From NCBI GenBank assembly GCA_022559845.1, contig CM040117.1, positions 77,289,731-77,353,730 on the forward strand: a stretch of DNA of 64,000 nt. Direction: 5' to 3'. The notes beneath the pieces were generated by a model that worked only from the letters and a program-made list of their open reading frames with translations, made no database searches and had not been told where the DNA came from. Shown piece by piece: positions 44,685 to 54,556 of the stretch (position 1 is its first letter; the number at the start of each line of letters is the position of its first letter). The translations under genes and the position numbers were made by a program. The stretch is from Amorphophallus konjac. Taxonomy: Eukaryota; Streptophyta; Magnoliopsida; Alismatales; Araceae.

Positions 44685-45480
44685 ATTGCATATAGGTTAT
44701 CAAATGCATACATGTGTCAGAACTCATTGCATATCCTTTCTTATTGATTTTGTTGACAAACCTTAATCATATTTTAAAAATTTTGAGCTTCACAATCTCT
44801 CTTAACAATTGGTATTTCTCCTATCAATTGGTATCATTTGGCTTTAGAATTCTATCAGTCTGTCATGAAGATTTCAATGGGACTATCTCGATCATAAATC
44901 TGAAAATTCTTGAACTAGAAATCTTCTATTATACATTTTTATGAATGACTGAAATAACTCATGTGGTTTAAGTTTAATGTACTCAATGAGTTTGGCTTTA
45001 AAATCTCTTTAAAATATCTGAAGCATGTTTAATAAACCTTAACCATTTGTTTCATGCTGTGTCATGTATTCAAAAGTGCAGATTTCAGAAATTTTTCACA
45101 AGACACAGCATGAAACAAATGGTTAAGGTTTATTAAACATGCTTCAGATATTTTAAAGAGATTTTAAAGCCAAACTCATTGAGTACATTAAACTTAAACC
45201 ACATGAGTTATTTCAGTCATTCATAAAAATGTATAATAGAAGATTTCTAGTTCAAGAATTTTCAGATTTATGATCGAGATAGTCCCATTGAAATCTTCAT
45301 GACAGACTGATAGAATTCTGAAGCCAAATGATACCAATTGATAGGAGAAATACCAATTGTTAAGAGAGATTGTGAAGCTCAAAGTTTTCAAAATATGATT
45401 AAGGTTTGTCAACAAAATCAATAAGAAAGGATATACAATGAGTTCTGACACATGTATACATTTGATAACCTATATGCAAT
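44685..45480. repeat. Large inverted repeat: two 379-bp arms, 38-bp spacer
   Basis: Arm 1 is 44685-45063 and arm 2 is 45102-45480. Reverse-complement comparison base by base gives five mismatches, all transitions, and no gaps. The spacer is 45064-45101. Short open frames on each arm (44714-44944 plus, 45221-45451 minus) are mirror images and not supported as genes. A transcript through this would fold into a ~379-bp duplex. Confidence 0.95.
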
Positions 45481-46266
45481 GCATTGACTCCCCCTCACAA
45501 TATGCATTCAAACTCTCTCTTTGGCATTTTCAATATAAGGAAATGTAATGCACTATATGTATGCAGGGACATGCAAGGACTCAACATTGAATGATATGCA
45601 AGGATATGCATCTAACTCCCCCTGAAAACATGCAATGTTTGCACTGAAAACTGAACATATGATTCCATATGATATTGTGACTTGTGCACAATCAGACTGT
45701 CCTATCAGCAAAGTGACCCATGGTACTAGGCGGAGCACTTGGTCTAAAAGACCACCTCACACATAGTAAGAACCTCCAGACAGACTTCCCTGCCTTTTGG
45801 TACCTTACCATTTATATACCATTGAGGTCATGCATAATTATTCAACATGCAGTCCTATATGCAATTCAGAATTTCAGTGAGCTATTGCAACACACAAGTT
45901 TCAAGTCACACTCATATGCAGTTCAGATTTTTCAGACAATTTGAAAGGCAATTTATTTTCAGAGTCTATGCATAACACAATTATCAAGCAATTACAATTA
46001 GCCTATGTATGCATCAGATACAGACAACCCTTCTTAATCTGATGTTTGCACAGAACTCTCAGCAAATGTATGATCAGAAAATAATGCACATGGCAACTGA
46101 TGAATGAAAAATGCAAAAACAGATTTAACTTGCCATGCAATAAAACTAAAAATAAGGACAGCAGGAAGTTTCCTGAAAGAAAAATCAGTATGGGGTTTTT
46201 CTTCTTGAGTGCCTTGGATCATTGCCCCTTTTTATTCCAGTCCCAAGGCACACCTGCATAGCAATG
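45481..46266 (-). other. A-type region between gag and the inverted repeat
   Basis: No supported gene. It contains gactccccctca (45486), ctaactccccctgaa (45611) and many tatgcaa words, with a degenerate stretch after the gag stop. I find no protease or integrase motif. Confidence 0.5.
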
Positions 46267-47638
46267 TTATTTTGCACAAACAGGTACCCAAGAATTCTTG
46301 GGTCCTGATAAAACAGTATTACTCCTAGCAGGTTTTCTTGGCACATTTCTAGGAGCAGTTTTCAGATCTGATTTATGCACATTCTTGTTAGCATGAATTC
46401 TATGTGCATAAGCATGAGATTTCTTGTTAACAGAATAAAAATTCTGTTTGCCAAAACCAGTTTGGTTTTGATATCTTGCCAGCCAACAGGTTGCAGCCCT
46501 GTGACCTGGCTTCCCATAGTTATAACATGAGAGTTTTGCAAATTGTCTTACAGGGAATTTAGCATGTTTGAGATTCACATTTCTACCATGAATATGCCAA
46601 CAGTCCTTGCCTGTATGGCCATACTTCTCACATTTGAAGCACTCATTGTGCTTGCCTCTAAAAACACTACTTCCAAACACATTTCCATTTGCAGGGAGTT
46701 TAACAGTTTTAGAATTGAATTGTCTACCCTGAGCATGCCTACAGTGGGATGCAATGTGGCCCATCTTGCCACAGTGAAAGCATGAATTAGAACTTTTCTT
46801 ACTAGCATTCAGCCAGCATTCAAATCCCTTATGACCAAATTTTCCACAATTAAAGCATGTCATATGCTGGTTTATTGGAACAAACTTGTTCTTGTTAAGA
46901 GCATGATCGTTTGCATGAAATTTATTCTTATCACTAACAAACCAGCACTGTGAAATTTTGTGTCCTAGTTTACCACAATGAAAGCACTCAATTCTCATTT
47001 TCTGAAATGAAGAATTTTTATCATGATATCTCCTAGCATTCTTATTATCATTCTCCATCAACTTACACTCATGCATCAGATGTCCACCTTTATGACAGTA
47101 ATGACAGATAGTCTTCCTTTTAGATGCATGTGAGCGTGTGTGAGGACTGTGATCAGCATGCACTGATGAAGCCTTTTCATTTATTTTCTGATTTACAGTC
47201 CTTTTCTGGTTTTTATCCTATTTTCATATTTTCTTAGCCTTGTACTGAGTTGGAGATGAAATAGAAGGCTTCTCCTGTTCAGAGGATTTAACAAAGACAG
47301 TTTTCAGGTTGGCTCCATCGGCCTTCCTCATGACTGGACTATAGCCCAGTCCGTCTTTCTTCAAATTATTCTTTGTTCCCAGTATTTTCTGAACAATGGG
47401 CTGTTTGTCTTTAGAGGTGGTGGCTACGTCTGAACCACTTACAAAAGATGTCATAACTTTGTTCTGAAGTTCCTTCTTGTTTATCTTATTGTAGCCCAGC
47501 CCTTCCTTCCTAGAGTTGATTTTTATACCTAGTAGCTTGTCTAGGTTTTTCTGCCCATCAACAAATTTAGACAAGGAGACTGTCAAATCCTGAATTTCAT
47601 CTTCCAAAGAGGAAATATGTAGCTCATAACTGGCAATC
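46267..47638 (-). pseudogene. gag: A gag 3' half: coiled-coil end and six zinc knuckles
   Basis: 47224-47638 continues the gag coiled coil (ASYELHISSLEDEIQDL) and has twofold (K/R)EGLGYxxxxK-type repeats (KEGLGYNKINKK, KDGLGYSPVMRK). After a stop, 46267-47163 encodes six CCHC knuckles: CHYCHKGGHLMHEC, CFHCGKLGHKISQC, CFNCGKFGHKGFEC, CFHCGKMGHIASHC, CFKCEKYGHTGKDC and a degenerate CYNYGKPGHRAATC. It ends GPKNSWVPVCAK, matching B's gag end (GPNSSWVPNHSA). Knuckles bind element RNA; six is many. Interrupted upstream by the solo LTR at 47639. Confidence 0.85.
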
Positions 47639-48047
47639 TGATGTGACACAAGTATAGGGTATGCAGCAAGCAAACGCAAACCTCGGACCTAATCCGCATT
47701 CACAATCACATAGCAAGTAAAATGATAAATTGAGACTGAAACGCTGTCGCACACTCGCAAGCCCCGGGTAACTATATGATGCTAGAAGGAGGTGATGGAT
47801 CAAGACCCTAACTGGTAGAGTGCCAGCAGGGCTAGGGTTATCCTCCCGAGGGTACTTGGCCCACACTTTGGGGCTGGCCGGTGCCACTTGGGGCACAAGG
47901 TCCCACTCTCTCACGATGACCACGGTGACCACTCAATGATGATGGCTCCGGGAACGGGCACTCACTCTCTTGCGCAACGGAGCTATGTCTACGGATATTA
48001 AACAAACAGACACTAATATAAATGGAGCAAAGTTTTAGAGCTCACCT

Positions 48048-48069
48048 GGTTGGTTTGAAGAAACCAACC
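48048..48069 (-). other. Covarying LTR hairpin, solo LTR copy
   Basis: Sense GGTTGGTTT-CTTC-AAACCAACC followed by AGGTGAGC. Three stem pairs differ from C, and both partners change each time. Confidence 0.78.
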
Positions 48070-49684
48070 CCGTTTGGAGACGTGGGCGAGCGGGGAAGTG
48101 TGATCCCCGCACACTGCGCCGATGAAGCTTGGGCTGCTAGTTACATGAACTACACCCCACGCAGGAGGGTTGAACTAGGGATGGGGTAATCACAATTACA
48201 TCAAACACTACCTCCACGCAGGGAGGGGCGCTAAGCCGGCCAGGCGAGAGAGGGAATTCCGCCGAGGGCGACGGAACGGGCGCCGACGTGGTTCTGCCCA
48301 CTTGTTGTTGGAGGGGACAGGAGGTCGCTGTTGCAGTCGTAGCTTGCTCTCAGGAATTTTTCCGATGACGAGATCAGTGAGGATGGCTTCGTAACAGGTA
48401 CAGGGATGCCTCAGATTTATGTCAAATTCTTCTGCCGTCACTGGTGGTCGTGGTGGAGACTCGAACAGGACGTCGGAATCTGGGGTTGGCAGCTTCAGAA
48501 TGGATGCAGCCGAATGCAGAAGTTGTACCTGGGGCTTCCGGACTCAGAATCTCGATCCGTCGGAGTTGTTGGATCCGTGGACAAGTCCTCTGCACAGCAA
48601 AACTGACGGAGACTCCTTCTGAGGTCGGGGTGAACAGGAGGGATCCGTTGAGTGGGATCTGGTCACGGCAGACAGCAGGAGGCAGACCCGAACGACGGTG
48701 GGAGAAAATTTGGAACTCTAGCTCCCGGAGGCCGAACGGGGTTCCGTTTCTTGCTCCTGATCGGGGATAGGGAGAGGAAGATCTTTGGAGAAGAAACTTC
48801 AGTCTGGATCTGTCGCTGTCGACCGTGGTTGAGCTTCTAGTCGGACTCTGGTGCTCTGCAGCTAGTTCCAGACACTGTCGGAGGAGATCGGCTCTCACGG
48901 GTGGCCACGAACTTGGAACGGAGTGCTTCCACTTCGCCTGGGAAGAGGACTGGGAACCCTTTCCAGAATGGTACGCCTTGCCTTCAGAAGCCACTGTATG
49001 AGTTCGGGGGAGCCTCTGCAAGATGTGTCTTCTTCTGCTACCTGTAGTGGGGCAGGATGTAGGAGAGGGGGGTGGGATGGAGGCAAGGGAGGCTAGTGTT
49101 TGGTGGAGGTGGAGAGGGTGGGGGTGTTCGTAGGTGGCAGGGGGGTTGTGTGGGAGTGGAGGAAGGGGTGGAGCAGGGGTGTGAAGGGGCAGGAGGGTGG
49201 AGAGGAAGTGGGGGCCGAAGCTAGTGGAGGTGGAGGTGGGGTTCGGCCATGGCAAGGGTGTAAGGGGGGGGTGGCTGTTTGCGCAATAGGTGGAGGGGGG
49301 CTGGAGTTTGAATGGTCTTGGGGTGTGAATGAAGGTGTGGGGGAGTGGGAAGGTTGCTTGGGGAAGAGGGAGGGGTGTATTGGAGGTGGGGAAGGTGTAT
49401 GGGGAATAGGAAGAGTCACTTGGGAAGGGGAGGGAATTGATGGGGGTTAAGTGGCCTAGGGGAGGTGAAAGGTTGGAGGGGGAGGTGGCAGCTGAGGTGG
49501 AGGAGAGAGAGAGGAGGTGAAGGGGCAGGTTCGCCCTTGGGAGAGAGAGAGAAGGGGGAGGAGAGAGAGGGGGGATCCGCCCCAAGGAGAGAGAGAGGGA
49601 GAGAGAACTAGAGAGAGAGAGGGGGATTGCAATTATGCTCAATTCTTCAAATCTTCATTACTGAACTCAAGTGGAGTTAGGGTT

Positions 49685-49694
49685 CTATATATAG
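49685..49694 (-). promoter_or_regulatory. TATA box of solo LTR
   Basis: Sense CTATATATAG about 330 bp into the LTR, CT-rich tract 65 bp downstream. It could still start transcription into the flanking gag remnant. Confidence 0.6.
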
Positions 49695-50026
49695 GGAACC
49701 CAACTTTGTACAAAAGCCCTTGAGAAAAAGGGAAATAACAGATAACCAAGGGTGCAAGAAGGGGGCGCCCATGGGCCTAGCTCCCTAATGGGCCAAAAGA
49801 CCAGACAAGTCCAATATGATGACCCACTAATAAGAGCACCTAGGGCAAGACTAAAAAATAGAAGTGAAATACATCAAAAGGACTCAACAAAGGAGAAAAT
49901 ACATCAAGATGTCTATAGTAGTGAGATCCAGTGCCGTCGAGGCCCCATCAAGTCATCCTATCCGTCTCCAGAGGGGAGAGATGTGTCGAGCCAGAGGGAG
50001 CTCTGAGTGATGTCCCCATCACAATC

Positions 50027-51078
50027 TCTTGTTCACTGCAATTCACACATTCAGTTAACACCTTGTTAGCAGTTTTATATTTGTCAATTTCATGTTCCAG
50101 ATTGCTCAGTTTATTAGAATCTTCAACACAAATACTTTTTCCTCTTTCCAAAGCTAGAAGTCTCTCTGACATAGTGGAATTCAACATTTTTAATTTTTCA
50201 TTTTTTTCCTTAAGCTTGTCATTCTGAATTAACTCATTTATTAGAGTCTGATCTTCTGAGTTAGTTTCAAGTTTTCTTCTAGCCTTGAATTCCTTCAAAT
50301 CTTTTTCCTTCTTTTCAATATTTTTCTGTAATTCCACATTCACAGATTTGATGGCTTCAAGTTTTTCAGCAAGTAGGTTTTTCTCCTGCTTAAGTTTCTC
50401 TGATTCTTCTTCATCTTCTTTGGAGATTTTTCTGAGAGATTCATCTTCAGATTTTAGCTTATTTAGTTCAGAGTAAACACATTCGAGTTCCTTCTTCAGT
50501 TTTGCATTCTGATTTTTATACATATGATTATCAGACAGACATGCATCATGAAGTTACTTCATACTCATACAATTTTCACATGGAGAGCTAGAACCATCTA
50601 CCCGAGTACCCTTCTTCAACTTTTTATACTATTTTCTTAAGCTCTCATGTGACTCTAACAATTCAGCATATGTATTCTCCCAATCATCAAGAGAAAAGTT
50701 CTCGAAGGGATTTACCTCATCATCATCATCTTCATTTTGACTGCTGCTTTGATTGCTTCTGTCAGCCATCATGCAGCTTGTTTGATTTCCTTTCCCGGCT
50801 CTCTTCATCATTTCCAACATATCCCTTGCAGATCTGCAATCAAGGAAACATGAGTGAAAGGCTTTGTCAGTGGCTGCTTTCATCAGATTTATAGCTGTCT
50901 GATTCTCCTCATACATTGCTTCGTGACTGTCAGTCCATTTGGACTTTTTCTTTGGTAATTTATGAGGACCATGTGAAATCACTTTCCACAGGTTTGGATC
51001 AACAGATCTAACATAAGCACGTAAGGCACTGTGCCACTGGTTGAAATCAAAACCACTGAAGACGGGTGGACAAGCCAT
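50027..51078 (-). pseudogene. gag: A gag 5' half: UBN2 capsid and coiled coil
   Basis: ATG at 51078 (MACPPVFSGFDFNQWHSALR). The capsid-like region (WKVISHGPHKLPKKKSKW; DKAFHSCFLDCRSARDML) and acidic SLDDWENTYAELLE run to a stop near 50627. A second stop near 50555 separates a 150-residue coiled coil (50027-50523; heptads such as KLKQEKNLLAEKLEAIKSVN). The solo LTR cuts the frame at 50021. The leader after the PBS is about 117 bases. Confidence 0.82.
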
Positions 51079-51195
51079 TGAAGCAAATAGCAGATAAATT
51101 CAACGCAACAGGAATATTGATGCACTAAAAGCAAATTAGCACCTAAGACCGCAAGATCGGATCTGCAGGTCGCTGGACCTTATATGCAGACACCC

Positions 51196-51207
51196 GCTCT
51201 GATACCA
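51196..51207 (-). other. Primer binding site of A (tRNA-Met type)
   Basis: TGGTATCAGAGC, two bases after the LTR end TAACA. Confidence 0.93.
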
Positions 51208-51209
51208 AC

Positions 51210-52870
51210 TGTTAGTATGCTTGGCCCGGATACAGAGGGGGGTGAATGTATCCTTCTATAGTATATGGCCAAATTAAAAACTAGGATGCTAGAGAAAGAC
51301 ACATGATAGAACTAATTCATTTCAACTCAAATACAAACTTATGGGCGTGCCTATCCAAGCATCTAGCGGAAGCAATCAATCAATCAAGCCACTGCACAAG
51401 AGATTTTAGGTGGTTCGGTCCACAGACCTACATCCACCCCTCACTCCCAACCGGAGTGAGGCTTCCACTAGCTCAAGCTAGAACGCAGACTTAGTCTGCA
51501 AACAGTTGCTGCCACACAGCTTGACCAGGGGAACAGCCTCCCCTCTTCCTCCCAACCGGAGGGTAACCCACAAGTGACAACCTGTCACTTGCAACCTGGA
51601 GATCAGATCTCCCTTCTCCTGAACCAACAGGAGGAACCCGATCCCCAACAGGGCAATCGGAAGAACAAAGATGATCAGAAAACAAAGGAAAAACAATAAA
51701 GAAAAATAACACAGCAATCAGAAAGTTGTAAAAGATGGAATGCACAATGTGGCTCTCAATGGAGCTGACTGGCCTGGATCTGATCCACGATCCAATGAAG
51801 ACAGATCTTCAAGCAGCTTCTTCCTTCTTCTCCATGAGCTCTCTCGCTCACTCTCTTTCTCTCTTTCTTTCTCTTCTGCTCTCTTAATCTCTCACTCTCT
51901 ATCTCTCTTTCTTTCTCTTCTACTCTCCTAATCTCTCACTCACTGCTCTCTCTTCACGGCTTCTCTCTTCTATCTCTTCTTCCTCTCTTTTCCTTCTTTT
52001 TCTCTTCTTCTGGATCGAAGGGCTTTCTGCTCTTCAGGCTTCTGCTTCGATCGACCTTCATCTTAAGACGAAGGCTCCATTTTATACCTGGAGTAGCAGC
52101 AGGGCGCGTGTGGCTTCCACAGTTCCCGCCCTAAGAGTTCGGACTACGTGGCAGCATCCAGCAGGCTGTCAGACCACGTGTCCGCATTTGGGCATTTTCC
52201 TTATCCTCGGATCACGTGCCCAGCACCAGTACGCTCAGCAACTAGAGGTGGATGGCGTCAACTCACTTGCTCCAAAGAGTTGACCCAGTCATCAGAAATC
52301 TTCAAACTTCTTAACCGCTGCGTCGACTCCATCAGCTTATTGCGTTGACGCAACGGTATCGGCAGTCCAGTTTTCAAGTCTTCCCTTTCTTGGACTGCTG
52401 CGTCGACGCTGCCAGTTGGTGGCGTTGATGCACGAACGTGTACATTTCTATACTTGCATCTCTTAAGCCGCTGCGTCGACGCTGCTTGTTGATGGTGTTG
52501 ACGCAGTGGAAGATTTCGTGAAGGCTTCATCGCTTGTAAGAGTCTCTGCTACTTTAACTGCTGCGTCGACGCTGCTTGCTTGTGGCGTTAACGCAATAGA
52601 AGACATCGTGAAAGCTTCGTCTACTGATGCGTGGACGCTTTAAGCTTCAGGCGTCGACCCTGTTCCCTTCAGCAACAATAATGAAGTGTATAGACTTAGT
52701 GTTAACGTGAAGCATTATATAGACTTCAGAGATCAATATAGCAACTGTGTATATAGTGAGGGAGTGCATAGACTTAGCAGTCTAGGTCTCTAACAATGAG
52801 TGTATAGACTTGTAACTCTTCATGAGATCTCAGTGTATTATTACTAACACTGGTTTTGATGATGACAACA
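51210..52870 (-). repeat. 5' LTR of A, with a rearranged outer end
   Basis: 51210-52838 matches the 3' LTR (27422-29050) without length change, 1629 bp each. Then 522 bp of the 3' LTR (29051-29572) are replaced by 32 bp, 52839-52870, that include ggttttgatgatgacaaca. That is the reverse complement of tgttgtcatcatcaaaacc near the 3' LTR end. TATA at 52080-52086. Confidence 0.88.
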
Positions 52871-52875
52871 CTGGT

Positions 52876-54556
52876 TGCCCTAACCAGCCCCCATACTCAG
52901 CCAAGTTCGCCCCCCACCTCCTCTCCCACTCACCCTCTCTCTTGTGCACACCCACTCCCCCATCTCCACCTCTAGCAGTTCCAGCCCCCCTCTCCATCCA
53001 TCCCTGTCACTCCTTACCTCCTGGAAACCCTAGCCACGTCCCTCCCCTCTCCCCAAACCTTCAGCCATCATTCACATGTAGTGATAACCCCCTTCCACTC
53101 CCTTTATTCTTGAAAGGTTGCAGCTCCAGGTAGCAGGTCGCAGGCTGCAGGTTTTTGTCCTGAAAGTCGCTTCGTCTCCGGCCACTCCCTGATCCTCCTG
53201 GTGGCAAGGCCTATATCTTTGGAAAGGTCGTCCAGATAGCTTTCCAGGCGAGGTGGTTTCGTCAACATCCGAGCTCCGAGCTGTCCGCAGGAGCCATTCT
53301 CCCTCGACCACGCAGAAGTCCTCAGGCAGGGAACCAGAGCCTCAGTTCCAGTCCGACCACGGCCTCTTCCTTGAAGATCTGAGCGCCATTTTCGGAGGGC
53401 AGGAACTACGTCCAGTTAGCTTCCATCTCCAAGAAGAAGGGACTCAATCGGCTACCGGAACTCTCAGTTCTAATTTTCTTCACCGGAGTGTGCAGACTGC
53501 TCTCTGTGGTTCCAGGTTCGACCAGTCCCCACTTCTCCAACCACCACTCTCTTCTCCGACCTCGGATTGTGGCCCCGTCAACTCCTAATCGAAGATACTC
53601 CGACCACGATCGCGTCACTGCCCGTTTCACTCCAATTGGAGTTTGGGAGAGTCCGCAGCGCCTTCTGCAACAGACTGCACTAGTTCTGTACCAGCCTGAG
53701 ACAGAACGTTGCTGTCTTGTTCCAGTCGCCGGCCCGATCAACCTTGAGCTTCAGAGCCTCCCCAAAAAATCAGACATCATCCTTGGTCAGTTGGGAAAAT
53801 TTTGGCACGAGTTTCATCAAGATCTGAGTTCCGTGGAGTCCGTGGCAGCGTCATCACCGACACCCTATCCAGCGAATCTGAAGATTGGCAGAACTGGCAA
53901 AGCTCAGAAAGTCGGGTTTTCTTGCATAATTCCCCCACCCCGCTTGGCCGGCTGAAGGCCCCTCCCTGCGTGGAGGTAGTTTTGATTGTAATAAGTTTAA
54001 TCCCCACCCCAAGATCATCCCTCCTGCGAGAGGCGTAGTACCGTACTTCTTTAATTTTCAGATCAAGCGACATCGCCGCAGCGATCGGGTGTATACCCTC
54101 GCTTCCCGGCGCGCCCTCGTCTCCGAGCGGCATCGGTGTTTTCACACCAATCAGGTGAGCTTCTGATACCATCCTTGATTGCCATTATTCTGCAAGTTTA
54201 GTATTACTTCGCATGCCCGTCGGACGGTGAGAAGAGAGCCCACACTTGTATGCTACTTTGAAGGTGTCCACCACGGACCGGGAGTGAGTGCCACCCAAAC
54301 CCCGCCCTGCGGGCCAGCCGCCCACGAAGTTGGGAATCCCAGGCCCTTTGGGGGTCAGCCAAAGCCAACTAAGTCACTTAGAATCATTGGGTCTCACCTC
54401 GGACCCTTGCCATCATCCCCCGGCCCCGTCGGGTGATCGCGTTTGCCGTGTGAGTAAGTCGCTATCGTGAGAATCATTGGAGCGCTTGTATCCTTACGGG
54501 TCTAGGTCCTAGGGTCATCAACTCATACTTAGTCAACCTTGGGCTGTTTTACATCA
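52876..54556 (+). repeat. 3' LTR of D, second part
   Basis: Resumes at tgccctaaccagccccc after TSD CTGGT (52871-52875) and follows the 5' LTR to ttttacatca at 54556. Conserved stem-loops are at 53961-53976 and 54131-54152. TSD AAAAC follows. No gene seen. Confidence 0.92.
54131..54152 (+). other. Covarying LTR hairpin, D 3' copy
   Basis: CATCGGTGT-TTTC-ACACCAATC followed by AGGTGAGC. Two pairs are mismatched, so this copy is decaying. Confidence 0.6.

Larger units (their letters stand above)
47639..50021 (-). mobile_element. Solo LTR of a C/D-type gypsy element in A's gag
   Basis: 2383 bp, sense TGATGGGGACATC...GTGTCACATCA, flanked by CAATC at 47634-47638 and 50022-50026. It splits the gag coiled-coil frame. 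TATA at 49685-49694, CT tract at 49500-49620, conserved stem-loops at 48211-48226 and 48048-48069. It has no interior and no PBS, so it arose by LTR-LTR recombination. Sequence is well diverged from C and D outside conserved blocks. A 406-codon Ser/Pro-rich sense ORF (48422-49642) fills most of it; it is probably compositional. Confidence 0.92.
27422..52870 (-). mobile_element. Composite Sirevirus-like element A with nested insertions
   Basis: Ends TGTTAGTATG (27422) and GATGACAACA (52870), flanked by CTGGT at 27417-27421 and 52871-52875, within D's 3' LTR. Minus-strand order: 5' LTR, tRNA-Met PBS, gag (split by a solo LTR), inverted repeat, element B block, non-coding part, 636-residue ORF, polypurine tract, 3' LTR. 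None of A's own protease, integrase, RT or RNase H is left. The two LTRs match without gaps for 1629 bp, then the 5' LTR outer end differs. Whether A jumped already lacking pol or lost it with the B block is open. Confidence 0.82.
14243..54556 (+). mobile_element. Ty3-gypsy-derived non-autonomous element D (host of nested C and A)
   Basis: The 5' LTR start (taatgaggacatc, from tgatgagg) is at 14243 and the 3' LTR end (ttttacatca) at 54556. They are flanked by AAAAC at 14238-14242 and AAAAC at 54557-54561, a 5-bp TSD. Removing C and A leaves about 7.5 kb: LTRs of ~2.4-2.5 kb and a 2.65-kb interior with tRNA-Met PBS, a gag-like N-terminus, an unknown conserved region, an integrase GPY/F tail and a chromodomain. 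No protease, RT, RNase H or integrase core is present, so mobility must have depended on a partner element. Confidence 0.9.

Noticed and set aside
44714..45451. Two mirror-image ORFs (77 codons) in the inverted repeat
   Set aside because: They are the same sequence read on opposite strands; no domain, and they are explained by the inverted repeat.
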